In this document: positions 9,698 to 17,987 of the stretch, one piece after another | Position numbering within the stretch: position 1 is the stretch's first letter | How the letters are laid out: each line of letters begins with the position of its first letter | Assembly: GCF_024699075.1 (NCBI RefSeq) | Contig: NZ_JAILQF010000014.1 | Location: forward strand, 1-25,939 | From: Butyrivibrio sp. | GTDB lineage: Bacteria; Bacillota_A; Clostridia; Lachnospirales; Lachnospiraceae | Direction: 5' to 3' | DNA length: 25,939 bases | The notes under the pieces: generated by a model | The model's input: only the letters and a program-made list of their open reading frames with translations | Database searches by the model: none | Told to the model about the DNA's origin: nothing | Position numbers and translations under genes: made by a program

Positions 9698-9726
9698 TAA
9701 GTATACTACTTAAGTATAGCATTTTT
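9689..9726 (+). promoter_or_regulatory. Tandem palindromes / hairpin between dptH and dndB, probable operator
   Basis: Two copies of the palindrome TACTTAAGTA (9694-9703 and 9707-9716) lie 13 bp apart and sit in a 15-bp perfect inverted repeat (9689-9703 and 9707-9721) followed by five T. It covers the -10 box and transcription start of the internal promoter. It could act as a repressor operator, and as a weak terminator or attenuator for transcripts arriving from dptH. DndB is a known dnd repressor in other bacteria, so it is a candidate ligand. Confidence 0.6.
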
Positions 9727-9738
9727 GTTGGAGGAAAT

Positions 9739-10812
9739 ATGGATTTTGCTTATAAATTTCCTGTAGTTCGAGGTAGGCAGGCGGGGCGTGATTATTTTAT
9801 CGCGATGGTTCCCTTGAAAATGTTGTCGAGACTATTTCCAAACGAGGAAGAATATGTTCTCCCTGAGTATAGAGCTCAGAGAAAGCTAAATGAATCAAGA
9901 ATACCGATAATAAGTAAATACATTACTGAAAATAGGGATTCTTATGTGTTCTCTGCATTGGCGGCTTCAATTGATGGTCAATTTGAGTTCCATGAAAGTA
10001 AGGATGGAAAGGGCACGGGCATCTTGGAAGTATCTATGGATGCACGTTTTTTAATTAATGATGGACAGCACAGGAAGGCAGCAATTCTTGATGCACTTGA
10101 AGAGGACGACTCATTGGCAGATGAAACTATATCTGTCGTTTTTTATGAGGATCAGGGCTTGGCAAGAAGTCAGCAGATTTTTACTGACTTGAATAAGCAT
10201 GCCGTCAAAACGTCTAATTCCATTTCGGAATTATATGATTCAAGAGATGAATTAGCAGTTATCAACAGGAATGTGGTTAGTTATGTAAAGTTTCTTGATG
10301 AATATACAGACAAAGAAAAGGATATTCTAGGAAAATATTCTTCAAAACTATTTACATTAAATACTTTCTACACAGCTAATAAGCGTATTCTTAGTGGGGT
10401 CAAAATAACGACAGATACAGAAGGTATACTGAAAAGATATTGGAGTCTGGTTGCAAATAATATCACACAATGGGAAGAGCTTAATAAGCACGAAATATCT
10501 AAAGTAGATCTGAGAGAGAATTATATCATCACACAGGGTGTTGTTATACAGGCGTTGGGAGTAATAGGTAATGTTTTCATCAGCAATCCGGAAATAAGCA
10601 TGGAAGAATTCTTGTGTAAGCTTAGGGATGTAGACTGGCGAAGAAGCGCTCCTCAGTGGAAGCTTAGAATAATACGTGTAGATGGAAAGATAATTACAAG
10701 TAATAAAGCTATTTCTCTTGCTGCGATCCAGATTAAGAAGGAAATTGGATTGAACCTTACTGAAGAGGAGCAGGAAAAAGAGCGATTATTTCAAGAAAGC
10801 ATAAATATTTAG
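9739..10812 (+). CDS. dndB: DNA sulfur modification protein DndB
   Basis: 357 residues. The DGQHR motif at 108-112 (after RFLIND) is the family signature of DGQHR-domain/DndB proteins. Established work on dnd clusters describes DndB as a transcriptional repressor of the modification genes that also lowers the frequency of modification. The ATG at 9739 is chosen because GGAGG (9730-9734) precedes it closely. An earlier in-frame ATG at 9679 lies upstream of the promoter -10 box. It is the first gene of the modification block, directly behind the palindromic promoter region, which fits autoregulation. dndC follows after 11 bases. Confidence 0.93.
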   Translation: MDFAYKFPVVRGRQAGRDYFIAMVPLKMLSRLFPNEEEYVLPEYRAQRKLNESRIPIISKYITENRDSYVFSALAASIDGQFEFHESKDGKGTGILEVSMDARFLINDGQHRKAAILDALEEDDSLADETISVVFYEDQGLARSQQIFTDLNKHAVKTSNSISELYDSRDELAVINRNVVSYVKFLDEYTDKEKDILGKYSSKLFTLNTFYTANKRILSGVKITTDTEGILKRYWSLVANNITQWEELNKHEISKVDLRENYIITQGVVIQALGVIGNVFISNPEISMEEFLCKLRDVDWRRSAPQWKLRIIRVDGKIITSNKAISLAAIQIKKEIGLNLTEEEQEKERLFQESINI

Positions 10813-10823
10813 GAGCATGAGAC

Positions 10824-12362
10824 ATGAGTGAGCAACTTTCAAGCACTGAAGTTAATAGTAGAGGCATAACTATAACCAAAGAGGTTGTAGATGGATTGAT
10901 GGAAACAGTAAGGAATCTGTACTTGGCAGATGATATACCATGGGTTATTGGATATTCTGGAGGAAAGGATAGTACTGCAACTCTTCAGTTGGTATGGTTT
11001 TCATTACGTGAATTGGATAAAAAACAGTTAAAAAAACCAGTGCATATTATAAACACAGATACATTAGTGGAGTCACCAGTGATAGAGAGCTGGGTTACGA
11101 AGTCTTTAAAGATCATGGATGAATCAGCCCAAAAAGAAGGGCTTCCATTCGTGACACATAGATTGACCCCAGAATGGGATAATACTTTTTGGGTGAATTT
11201 CATCGGCAGGGGATATCCATTTCCTAGGAAAAAGCTGCGTTGGTGCACAGATAGGTTAAAAATACAACCGGTTAATAATTTTGTAAAAAACAAAATTGCT
11301 GAACATGGAGAAATAATACTTGTTCTTGGCACCAGAAAGGCAGAGAGCGCTAATAGAGCAAAGACTATGGCTTATTACGAAAAAAAGAGAGTTAGGGAAT
11401 TGCTTAGCCCAAATCCTACTTTGGCTAATGAGTTAGTGTTTTCACCTTTGGCAGAATGGTCTGATGACGATGTATGGGTATTCCTCATGCAGTATAAAAA
11501 CCCTTGGGGATATTCTAATAAAGAACTGCTTACTTTGTATAGAGGGGCAACGGCGGATGGTGAATGCCCTCTAATGGTTGAAAAAGGCTTGCCTAGCTGC
11601 GGAAAGAGCAGATTCGGATGCTGGGTATGTACTATGGTTGAAAAAGACAAATCGATGGAAGCCATGATTGCAAATGATGAAGAAAAAGCATGGATGACAC
11701 CGTTGTTAGAGTTCAGAAACCGATTTGGCGATGAGGAGCATGATAGAGATCGAAGAAGCTTTCGTAAAATGTCAGGGAATCTGCAGGGGAGCTATAAACA
11801 ATTACATCATGGACCTTATAAGAAAGAAATAAGAGAACAATGGCTCGAGGAACTACTTGAGATACAAAAAGATATCAATGAGAATGGCCCAGAGGAGTTT
11901 GAAAATCTAGAACTAATTACCTTGGAGGAGCTGCGTAATATTCGAAGAATATGGGTTTATGACAAGCATGAGTTTGATGATACGCTTCCTACCATTTATG
12001 AAAATGTAATGGGAAAGCCATTTGATGATCCGGATTGGATTGTAAACGAATCCTTTGGAAAGGAAGAATGGGACATTTTAAAAGGCGTAGTTGCGGAAAA
12101 GTATCCTGAGGAAGAGTTGGCGTTTGAAATGGTATATAGCTTGCTTGATACAGAGAAGCGATCTAATAACTTAAACAAACGAAAAGGCGTATTGGCTGAG
12201 TTAGAAGGGTGCATACATCACACATTTTATAAAAATGAGGAAGATGCGACTAAATACTACCTGGATCAAACAATTAGGAAAAAGGATCTTGGCGGTAAAT
12301 ACAATGAAAAAGTTCTGGACGGAAAATATGATTACTTGGAAGATGAGGATGATGAAGAATGA
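10824..12362 (+). CDS. dndC: DNA phosphorothioation protein DndC, PAPS-reductase-like ATPase
   Basis: 512 residues. The PP-loop SGGKDS at 45-50 marks the PAPS reductase/ATP pyrophosphatase fold that activates DNA for sulfur insertion. C141 lies in RWCTDRLK. A cluster C248-x10-C259-x6-C266-x2-C269 fits the four ligands of the 4Fe-4S cluster known in DndC. The last ~240 residues are charged and helical and end in an acidic tail. TAGGAG precedes the ATG. The TGA overlaps the dndD ATG by four bases, so translation is coupled. Sulfur would come from the cysteine desulfurase at the end of the operon. Confidence 0.95.
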   Translation: MSEQLSSTEVNSRGITITKEVVDGLMETVRNLYLADDIPWVIGYSGGKDSTATLQLVWFSLRELDKKQLKKPVHIINTDTLVESPVIESWVTKSLKIMDESAQKEGLPFVTHRLTPEWDNTFWVNFIGRGYPFPRKKLRWCTDRLKIQPVNNFVKNKIAEHGEIILVLGTRKAESANRAKTMAYYEKKRVRELLSPNPTLANELVFSPLAEWSDDDVWVFLMQYKNPWGYSNKELLTLYRGATADGECPLMVEKGLPSCGKSRFGCWVCTMVEKDKSMEAMIANDEEKAWMTPLLEFRNRFGDEEHDRDRRSFRKMSGNLQGSYKQLHHGPYKKEIREQWLEELLEIQKDINENGPEEFENLELITLEELRNIRRIWVYDKHEFDDTLPTIYENVMGKPFDDPDWIVNESFGKEEWDILKGVVAEKYPEEELAFEMVYSLLDTEKRSNNLNKRKGVLAELEGCIHHTFYKNEEDATKYYLDQTIRKKDLGGKYNEKVLDGKYDYLEDEDDEE

Positions 12363-14302
12363 TAATTAAAAGGTTAACCATGCATAACTTTGGAGTATAT
12401 GCATCGACCAATACAATGGAATTTACAGGCAATAAGCCGGTTGTCCTCATTGGTGGAATGAATGGACGAGGGAAGACTACTCTTTTGGAGGCTGTTTTAT
12501 TAGCACTATATGGCGCTAATTCGTTTGCTTACACCGAAGACAGAAAATATTCGACATATGGACAATATCTGAAATCTTTTGTAAATGTGGCTGATGGAAC
12601 CAAAGAGACCTATGTTGAAATAGAGTTTGAAATGGACAAAAAGGGCGATGAGGTATACCAGGTACGAAGAGAATGGGATGCAAATGGATTAAGGGTTCGC
12701 GAGAATATTACTGTAAATAAGAACGGTGAGTATAATGCATTCCTCACAGAGAATTGGGGAATGTTTATCGAGAATATTTTGCCTAATGAGTTGTCCAAAT
12801 TTTTCTTTTTTGATGGTGAGAAAATTGCGGAGCTGGCTGTAGAAGATACCAATGAGCAGATGAAGGAATCAATTAAAGCCATGCTTGGCATATCGGTGCT
12901 TGATGTTCTTCAGTCGGATTTGGGTAGAATAATCACTAAAGCAAGTAAGTGTATAAGTGAAAATCAGAATTTCAAGGAATTAAATGAGTTAAGAGACGAA
13001 AAGGATGCAGCTCAGAAAAAATTGGAGGATCTTGATGCGTTAATAGTTAAACATGAAGAAAAGCTAAGTGCTCTGCGTGAAAAACTTGAAAAGAAAAACA
13101 GTGAGTACAAAAATCATGGTGGAGACATAGTTGAACAGAGAGAGGAACTATTAAGCCAGAGAAGTGAGATAAATGCCAATATTCTATCTGCGCAAAATCA
13201 GTTGCTTGAAATGACAGCTGGAGAATTGCCGTTAGCACTTGTTCGCCCATTATTAGAAAATATCATGAAAGCAGGAGCAAAAGAACAAGATCAAAAGATG
13301 AATGCGCTTGCTGTCGAAAAAATACATACTTATTATGACAGCTTTGCTTCAGATAATGAGGTTGATAAGTCAGTAAAGGTTTTCTTGAAATATGTTGAAA
13401 CGCAGGGTGAAAAAAATCGAGTACAGGAAGTATATAATCTGTCAGACTTAACGCTTGCAAAGCTTTCTACGTTAGAGACAGAAGCAATAGATGCAGCGAT
13501 AAATAAAGCTGTTTCTATAAAATCCATGCGTGATAAAAACCAAAGGAAGATTGATGAAATTGATAGTTACTTGTCTGTAGAGATTGATGAAAAAATTTTG
13601 GGAAAACTTTTCAAGGATATAAAAAAGCTTGAAAAAGAAATTGTTAATGAAGAGGTGGAAGTAGAGGATCTTCGGGCTAAGAGAACAAATATTAATGGAA
13701 CGTATTTAGCTTTAGAGTCTAGCTATAGCAAAAAAGCAGAATCGATTCTGTCATCATTAGAGAGCGTTGATGAGGAGGAAAGAACTGCGAAATATGCGCA
13801 TATGGCTATAGAAATATTAGGTGAATATAGGACCCGCCTTCAGGCTAGAAAGACAGACAAACTAGCAGTTACGATGACCGAGTGTTATAAGAAGCTGGAG
13901 AACAAGAAGACGCTGATTGATCGAGTTGTGATGGATAGTACAACTTTGGATTTGCATTATTTAAATGCTGATGGTGATGAAGTTGAGAAGAAAGGGCTTT
14001 CAGCTGGCGAAAAGCAGTTGATGGTAATATCATTGTTATGGGCATTGGCGATTAATTCAAAGAAAAAGCTTCCTGTAATTATTGACACACCGCTTTCTCG
14101 TTTGGATTCTGCTCATAGAGCTGCTTTGGTAAAAAAATATTTTCCAAAGGCAAGTGATCAGACAATAATTTTGTCAACGGATTCAGAAATTGATGAGAAG
14201 TATTATGGCCTTATGGAAAATAAAATCGGCGATGAATTTACTCTTAAATATGATGATGTTGAGAAAAAGACAACGATTGTGAAGGGATATTTTAAGTGGT
14301 GA
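12359..14302 (+). CDS. dndD: DNA sulfur modification protein DndD, SMC/RecN-like ATPase
   Basis: 647 residues with the split ABC-ATPase layout. The N-terminal Walker A is GGMNGRGKTT (about 32-41). Two long coiled-coil stretches follow (about 200-255 and 390-470). The C-terminal signature LSAGEKQ (547-553) and Walker B VIIDTP (D576) complete the ATPase, with a D-loop SRLDS. The hinge has no CxxC hook. DndD is thought to use ATP to nick or remodel DNA while DndC and DndE place sulfur in the backbone. It starts inside the dndC stop codon and ends six bases before dndE. Confidence 0.95.
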   Translation: MIIKRLTMHNFGVYASTNTMEFTGNKPVVLIGGMNGRGKTTLLEAVLLALYGANSFAYTEDRKYSTYGQYLKSFVNVADGTKETYVEIEFEMDKKGDEVYQVRREWDANGLRVRENITVNKNGEYNAFLTENWGMFIENILPNELSKFFFFDGEKIAELAVEDTNEQMKESIKAMLGISVLDVLQSDLGRIITKASKCISENQNFKELNELRDEKDAAQKKLEDLDALIVKHEEKLSALREKLEKKNSEYKNHGGDIVEQREELLSQRSEINANILSAQNQLLEMTAGELPLALVRPLLENIMKAGAKEQDQKMNALAVEKIHTYYDSFASDNEVDKSVKVFLKYVETQGEKNRVQEVYNLSDLTLAKLSTLETEAIDAAINKAVSIKSMRDKNQRKIDEIDSYLSVEIDEKILGKLFKDIKKLEKEIVNEEVEVEDLRAKRTNINGTYLALESSYSKKAESILSSLESVDEEERTAKYAHMAIEILGEYRTRLQARKTDKLAVTMTECYKKLENKKTLIDRVVMDSTTLDLHYLNADGDEVEKKGLSAGEKQLMVISLLWALAINSKKKLPVIIDTPLSRLDSAHRAALVKKYFPKASDQTIILSTDSEIDEKYYGLMENKIGDEFTLKYDDVEKKTTIVKGYFKW

Positions 14303-14308
14303 GGTTAT

Positions 14309-14692
14309 ATGATTGTTAAACAGATAAAACTGTCAAGCCAGGCTAAAGATCGTCTTGGAAGGCTGAAAGGAAAGACTGGAATAAAAAATTGGAATATTCT
14401 TTGTCGATGGGCGCTGTGTTATTCTTTGCGGGAAGGAACTATTCCGACAGACGTGGCAATAAACTCGGATAGCAACGTCGAAATGTCATGGTTTACATTT
14501 GCTGGAGAATATAGTGATATCTACGATGCTTTAATGATAGCATGGTGTCAAGAAATGAAATTACCAACAGATGATGCGACATTGGCGAAGTATTTTAAAC
14601 TTCATTTGGAGCGTGGTATCGCTTATTTATCAGGAACTAATTTTATAAAGGAATTGGACGATTTGATTTTACTGGCTACAAAGGAGTCATAA
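14309..14692 (+). CDS. dndE: DNA sulfur modification protein DndE
   Basis: 127 residues, the usual DndE size. The N-terminus (KQIKLSSQAKDRLGRLKGKTG, shown here in part) followed by WNILCRWALCYSL is typical of DndE. The small helical protein is reported to form tetramers and bind nicked DNA through basic residues; lysines and arginines are dense in the first 30 residues. GAGG lies upstream of the ATG at 14309. Its TAA shares a base with the ATG of the desulfurase, an overlap that couples the two genes. Confidence 0.93.
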   Translation: MIVKQIKLSSQAKDRLGRLKGKTGIKNWNILCRWALCYSLREGTIPTDVAINSDSNVEMSWFTFAGEYSDIYDALMIAWCQEMKLPTDDATLAKYFKLHLERGIAYLSGTNFIKELDDLILLATKES

Positions 14693-15843
14693 TGGGTATT
14701 TATTTGGATTATAATGCATCGGCACCTATTGATGAACGCGTTTTGAATGAAATGATTGATGTCTACAAGAATGCATATGGGAATGCTGACAGCAGAACTC
14801 ATGATTATGGAGAAAATGCTAGAAAAGTTGTAGAGGAAGCTCGAGAACGGGTGGCAAGATTGCTTAATGTCGACAAGGGAGAGGTATTTTTTACAAGCGG
14901 ATCTACGGAAAGCAATAATATAGCAATTCTGGGGTTAAAAGAATATGCTGAGTCGACTGGGAAAAAGCACGTTATTACTTCAGCCATAGAACATAAAGCT
15001 GTTCTTTCAACTGTTAATAGCTTGAAAGAACAGGGGTTTGAAGTTGACATTATTAACCCAAATGAAGATGGAAGAGTAGATATTAACGAAATAACTAAAA
15101 AACTAAGGGACGACACGTTGCTCGTCAGCCTGATGCATGCAAATAATGAAACTGGCGTAATTCAACCGGTAAAAGAATTGGGAGAAATTCTTGCTGAAAA
15201 AGGGATTTTATTCCATGTTGATGCAACGCAGACGTGCGGAAAACTTGTGCCGGAACTGAAGGAATTAAAATATAATATGCTTTCATTAAGTGCGCATAAG
15301 TTTTCGGGACCGCAAGGGATTGGCGCACTTGTATTAAGAAAGAAAAGATATAAGCTTCCGCCGGTAAAGGCAATAATGTATGGCGGACAGCAGGAGCGCG
15401 GGATAAGACCCGGAACCACTCCAATTGCATTAGTAGCTGGTCTTGGGAAAGCATGTGAAATAGCAGAAGCAGAGTATAAGGAAAACTATGCTTCTTTGAC
15501 TGCTATTAAGAATGCAGTCATTGACCTAATAGAGCAATCAGGTCTTGATTATAACGTAAATGGATCGCAGGACTATTGTATGCCAAATACTATCAATGTT
15601 AGCTTTGCAGGAGTTGAATCAGAGGCACTTATGCTTTCATCAAAGCAATATTGTGGAATTTCTAATGGTTCTGCATGCACTTCTCATGATTATAGTCCAA
15701 GCTATGTTTTAAAGGCTATGGGATTGGACGAAGATAGGCTCTCAGAGGCCATTAGAATCAGTTGGGGATCAAAATTAGATAAAGACACTATGATAAGTGA
15801 AATCACTAAACTGCTGGACGTAGCAAAAGGTCTTGCTGGTTAG
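14692..15843 (+). CDS. dndA: Cysteine desulfurase, DndA type
   Basis: 383 residues, a fold-type I PLP enzyme of the IscS/NifS/DndA group that takes sulfur from cysteine as a protein persulfide. Visible landmarks are YLDYNASAP at the N-terminus, SGSTESNN, HANNETG, HVDATQ, the PLP lysine K203 in SAHKFSGPQG, GGQQERGIRPGT, and the persulfide cysteine C329 in NGSACTS. AAGGAG lies five bases upstream of the start. The one-base overlap with dndE shows that it belongs to the modification operon, although dndA is more often first or absent in such clusters, with host IscS used instead. Serving DndC is inferred from position. Confidence 0.92.
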   Translation: MGIYLDYNASAPIDERVLNEMIDVYKNAYGNADSRTHDYGENARKVVEEARERVARLLNVDKGEVFFTSGSTESNNIAILGLKEYAESTGKKHVITSAIEHKAVLSTVNSLKEQGFEVDIINPNEDGRVDINEITKKLRDDTLLVSLMHANNETGVIQPVKELGEILAEKGILFHVDATQTCGKLVPELKELKYNMLSLSAHKFSGPQGIGALVLRKKRYKLPPVKAIMYGGQQERGIRPGTTPIALVAGLGKACEIAEAEYKENYASLTAIKNAVIDLIEQSGLDYNVNGSQDYCMPNTINVSFAGVESEALMLSSKQYCGISNGSACTSHDYSPSYVLKAMGLDEDRLSEAIRISWGSKLDKDTMISEITKLLDVAKGLAG

Positions 15844-15873
15844 ATTATAATGACATATTAGGATACTGACAAA

Positions 15874-16836
15874 ATGAAATTTACAGAAGAAAAGCTTAAG
15901 CAAATGGCACAGCCATTAAGTGATACAGAAAATGATAAGTGTTTGCATGCAATAAAGGCAATAAGGGATGCACTTAAGCCATTAGGGTATTATTCGACGA
16001 CTGGAGATGAAGTAGGGATTATTACAGAGGGCTCGCATGCATACTCAGTAAGAATGAAGAAGCACTACTCTACAGAAGATATCGAGATATTTGTTCAGGG
16101 GTCTTATGCAAATAATACATGTGTCCGTGGTGAAAGTGATGTTGATATAGCGGTAGTGAGACATGATATGTTTGAATATGCTTTTGGAAAACAATTTTCA
16201 CCATATGTCGGAGGGTTCGAACATAAATCAGATGCCATGAGATTCAAAGATACTGTGCAAAGAGCTCTTAATGAATGTTTCTCGTCATGGAATGTCCATA
16301 GGCATAATAAAAGCATTAAGGTTGATGGAAACTCATATAGAAAACAGGCAGATGTGGTTCCTGCAATATCTATTCGTTATTTTTATGATTCGGATAATGA
16401 TAACTATAATTCGTATTCGGAAGGCATAACTATTATTTCTGACGATGGACAGGTTATAAACAATTTTCCGAAGCAGCATATAATAAATGGAAGAAAGAAG
16501 AACATTAATACAGATCACTACTACAAAAAGATGGTGCGGATTATTAAGAAGATGAGATATATGATGGAAGATTTGCATTATGGCTCTGCTGGAAAAGTAT
16601 CTTCCTTTGGATTAGAATCTTTGCTTTGGAATGTTCCAGATGATTTGTTTACCAAGTATGGGATTTATAGGTACATATTTGATGATGTAGTAGATTATCT
16701 TTATCAGAATAAATCATATTTGTATATTTATAAGGAGGCTAATGGGATAAAAAAGCTATGCCCAACATCGATAGATGTTGGAAATTATTCGAAATTTATC
16801 GATGATTTACATGGATTTTATCAGTATGACATTTAG
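15874..16836 (+). CDS. CBASS CD-NTase (cGAS/DncV-like nucleotidyltransferase)
   Basis: 320 residues. The nucleotidyltransferase core is clear: VQGSYANNT with G76-S77, then GESDVDIAV with D89 and D91, and a third acidic residue D160 in KQADVVPA. These are the metal-binding positions of the Pol-beta/CD-NTase fold. The C-terminal half is the helical lobe. In CBASS, such enzymes sense phage infection and make cyclic nucleotides that switch on an effector. The effector here is the next gene, 15 bases away behind GGAGG. The gene starts 30 bases after the desulfurase, with AGGA about 10 bases before the ATG. The clade (B or E are likely with a Cap15 partner) and product cannot be decided by eye. Confidence 0.9.
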   Translation: MKFTEEKLKQMAQPLSDTENDKCLHAIKAIRDALKPLGYYSTTGDEVGIITEGSHAYSVRMKKHYSTEDIEIFVQGSYANNTCVRGESDVDIAVVRHDMFEYAFGKQFSPYVGGFEHKSDAMRFKDTVQRALNECFSSWNVHRHNKSIKVDGNSYRKQADVVPAISIRYFYDSDNDNYNSYSEGITIISDDGQVINNFPKQHIINGRKKNINTDHYYKKMVRIIKKMRYMMEDLHYGSAGKVSSFGLESLLWNVPDDLFTKYGIYRYIFDDVVDYLYQNKSYLYIYKEANGIKKLCPTSIDVGNYSKFIDDLHGFYQYDI

Positions 16837-16851
16837 GAGGAGCTGATAATC

Positions 16852-17403
16852 GTGAAGAAAAGAGTAGACAGCCTTATTAAAAAGGCTATGTGGATTTCAA
16901 TTTTGATTTTTATTCTAAGATGCATTGTTTCTTGGAATGATTTAATTAAAGGGGTATCGGCATACGATGTTTTTGGATACATTGGCGAAGCAATAGGCGT
17001 TGCGGCAATACTTATAATGCTGTATGAAAGATGGGGATGGCAATGGGATCCTTTTGTAAGGGATAAGTCCTTTAAAGGAATATATAAAGGAAAGATTATA
17101 TCCAATTATGATAATACTGAGAGAGCAGCAACGTTGGAAATAAGGCAGACATATCTTTCAATAGATGTGATATTGACTACAGATGAGAGTACAAGCAGAA
17201 CAGTGGCTGCCATGGTAGAGACAATTTTGGGTGTACAAGAACTTGTGTATACATATGTTAATGAGCCAAAGGCTGGTTTTCGAGATAGAAGTGAAATTCA
17301 CTTTGGCACTGCGAGATTGGTATTATCCGGTGAAGGAAGCCTTTCAGGGAACTATTATACGGATAGAAAAACAATTGGTGAAATGATATTTGCTAAAGGA
17401 TAA
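16852..17403 (+). CDS. cap15: Cap15-like CBASS effector: two TM helices plus beta-barrel domain
   Basis: 183 residues from a GTG with GGAGG 10 bases upstream. Two hydrophobic helices lie at about 11-27 (WISILIFILRCIVSW) and 36-56 (FGYIGEAIGVAAILIMLY). A beta-rich soluble domain follows, with KGIYKGKI, LEIRQTYLSIDVIL, VYTYVNEPKAGF, HFGTARLVL and LSGNYYTDRKT. This is the layout and wording of the 2TM-beta effector family (Cap15). Cap15 binds the CD-NTase product through its barrel, oligomerises and breaks the inner membrane, killing the infected cell. Adjacency to a CD-NTase makes a type I two-gene CBASS. No ubiquitin-like or HORMA accessory genes are present. Confidence 0.88.
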   Translation: MKKRVDSLIKKAMWISILIFILRCIVSWNDLIKGVSAYDVFGYIGEAIGVAAILIMLYERWGWQWDPFVRDKSFKGIYKGKIISNYDNTERAATLEIRQTYLSIDVILTTDESTSRTVAAMVETILGVQELVYTYVNEPKAGFRDRSEIHFGTARLVLSGEGSLSGNYYTDRKTIGEMIFAKG

Positions 17404-17443
17404 GTATTCAACAGATTATTCTACATAATGATACGGGGTGATT

Positions 17444-17653
17444 ATGGGACTATTTTTTCGAAGTAATGACAATGATTATTACGACTTCGACAGACTCCGC
17501 AGGGATTTAGTTGATGAATATGGAATTCAAAGTGCATCTTTTTCCGGCGGACTTGGATTTCTTGATATGTGCGATGCTGAGGATGCTTCCAATGAGCAGC
17601 TTCTTGAAATGGCACGCAGGGAAGGCTTTAACCTGAACAAGTATAAAAAATAA
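17444..17653 (+). CDS. Small acidic protein of unknown function
   Basis: 69 residues. GGGGTG lies just upstream of the ATG at 17444; a GTG two codons earlier is possible. It has an acidic, aromatic N-terminal third (NDNDYYDFDRLRRDLVDEYG), a central GGLGFLDM and a C-terminal repeat-like EDASNEQLLEMARREGFNLNKY. The end resembles small Firmicute proteins in which an 'ASDEEL..A...G.dL.kY' tail recurs, but I cannot name a function. It follows cap15 by 40 bases on the same strand and could be cotranscribed with CBASS. Its 3' end overlaps the convergent membrane gene by 26 bases. Confidence 0.6.
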   Translation: MGLFFRSNDNDYYDFDRLRRDLVDEYGIQSASFSGGLGFLDMCDAEDASNEQLLEMARREGFNLNKYKK

Positions 17654-17825
17654 GGGCTGTTGACATGGCAAAGAATGACAAAGACACAAGTAAATTTATC
17701 GCTCTCGATATTATAGGCATTATAAATATTCCAAACATTATCTTGGCATCAATGCCTACATCTTCAGTCATTATACAAAAGAACCAGATATCAGTGATAA
17801 GTGGTAAAATAAGTCCAAAAAACAT
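17628..17825 (-). CDS. Small hydrophobic membrane protein, unknown function
   Basis: 65 residues, almost entirely hydrophobic in two or three possible helices: FFGLILPLITDIWFF at the start, then IMFGIFIMPIISRAIN and NLLVSLSFFAMSTALIFY. A perfect AGGAGG (17839-17834) lies eight bases before the ATG, the main reason for preferring this strand over an overlapping plus-strand frame at 17665-17847. No family is recognised. It could be a small membrane toxin-like protein, a transporter fragment or a decayed gene. It lies outside the left 91-bp inverted repeat and converges on the small acidic gene. Confidence 0.5.
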   Translation of the reverse strand: MFFGLILPLITDIWFFCIMTEDVGIDAKIMFGIFIMPIISRAINLLVSLSFFAMSTALIFYTCSG

Positions 17826-17833
17826 TTTAAAAT

Positions 17834-17839
17834 CCTCCT
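17834..17839 (-). promoter_or_regulatory. AGGAGG ribosome binding site deciding the strand of the membrane gene
   Basis: A perfect Shine-Dalgarno sequence on the minus strand, eight bases upstream of the ATG at 17825. The competing plus-strand frame has only a weak site. Confidence 0.65.
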
Positions 17840-17869
17840 ATGTATAGAGATTTACTATTAACTACTTAT

Positions 17870-17960
17870 AGTTGAACGAGGGTCACATTTGTGACTATCG
17901 TATTTGTATCACATCTTGTATCTGAATAAAACACAGACACTAAATATTTTCTTTACTCTG
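17870..17960 (-). repeat. 91-bp inverted repeat, left copy
   Basis: The reverse complement of 19995-20085, with 88 of 91 bases identical and no gaps. It contains the palindrome GTCACA-TT-TGTGAC and ends in AGTTGAAC. On its strand it lies directly downstream of the broken cas2. Confidence 0.9.
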
Positions 17961-17987
17961 ATACAAGATATGATTCACATGTCCCAA

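Noticed and set aside
10985..11665. Minus-strand frames opposite dndC
   Set aside because: They are shadows of a conserved plus-strand gene with intact motifs.
17665..17847. 60-codon plus-strand frame MAKNDKDTSKF...
   Set aside because: It has a weak ribosome site and overlaps the minus-strand frame, which has a perfect AGGAGG and a coherent membrane-protein composition. Not fully excluded.
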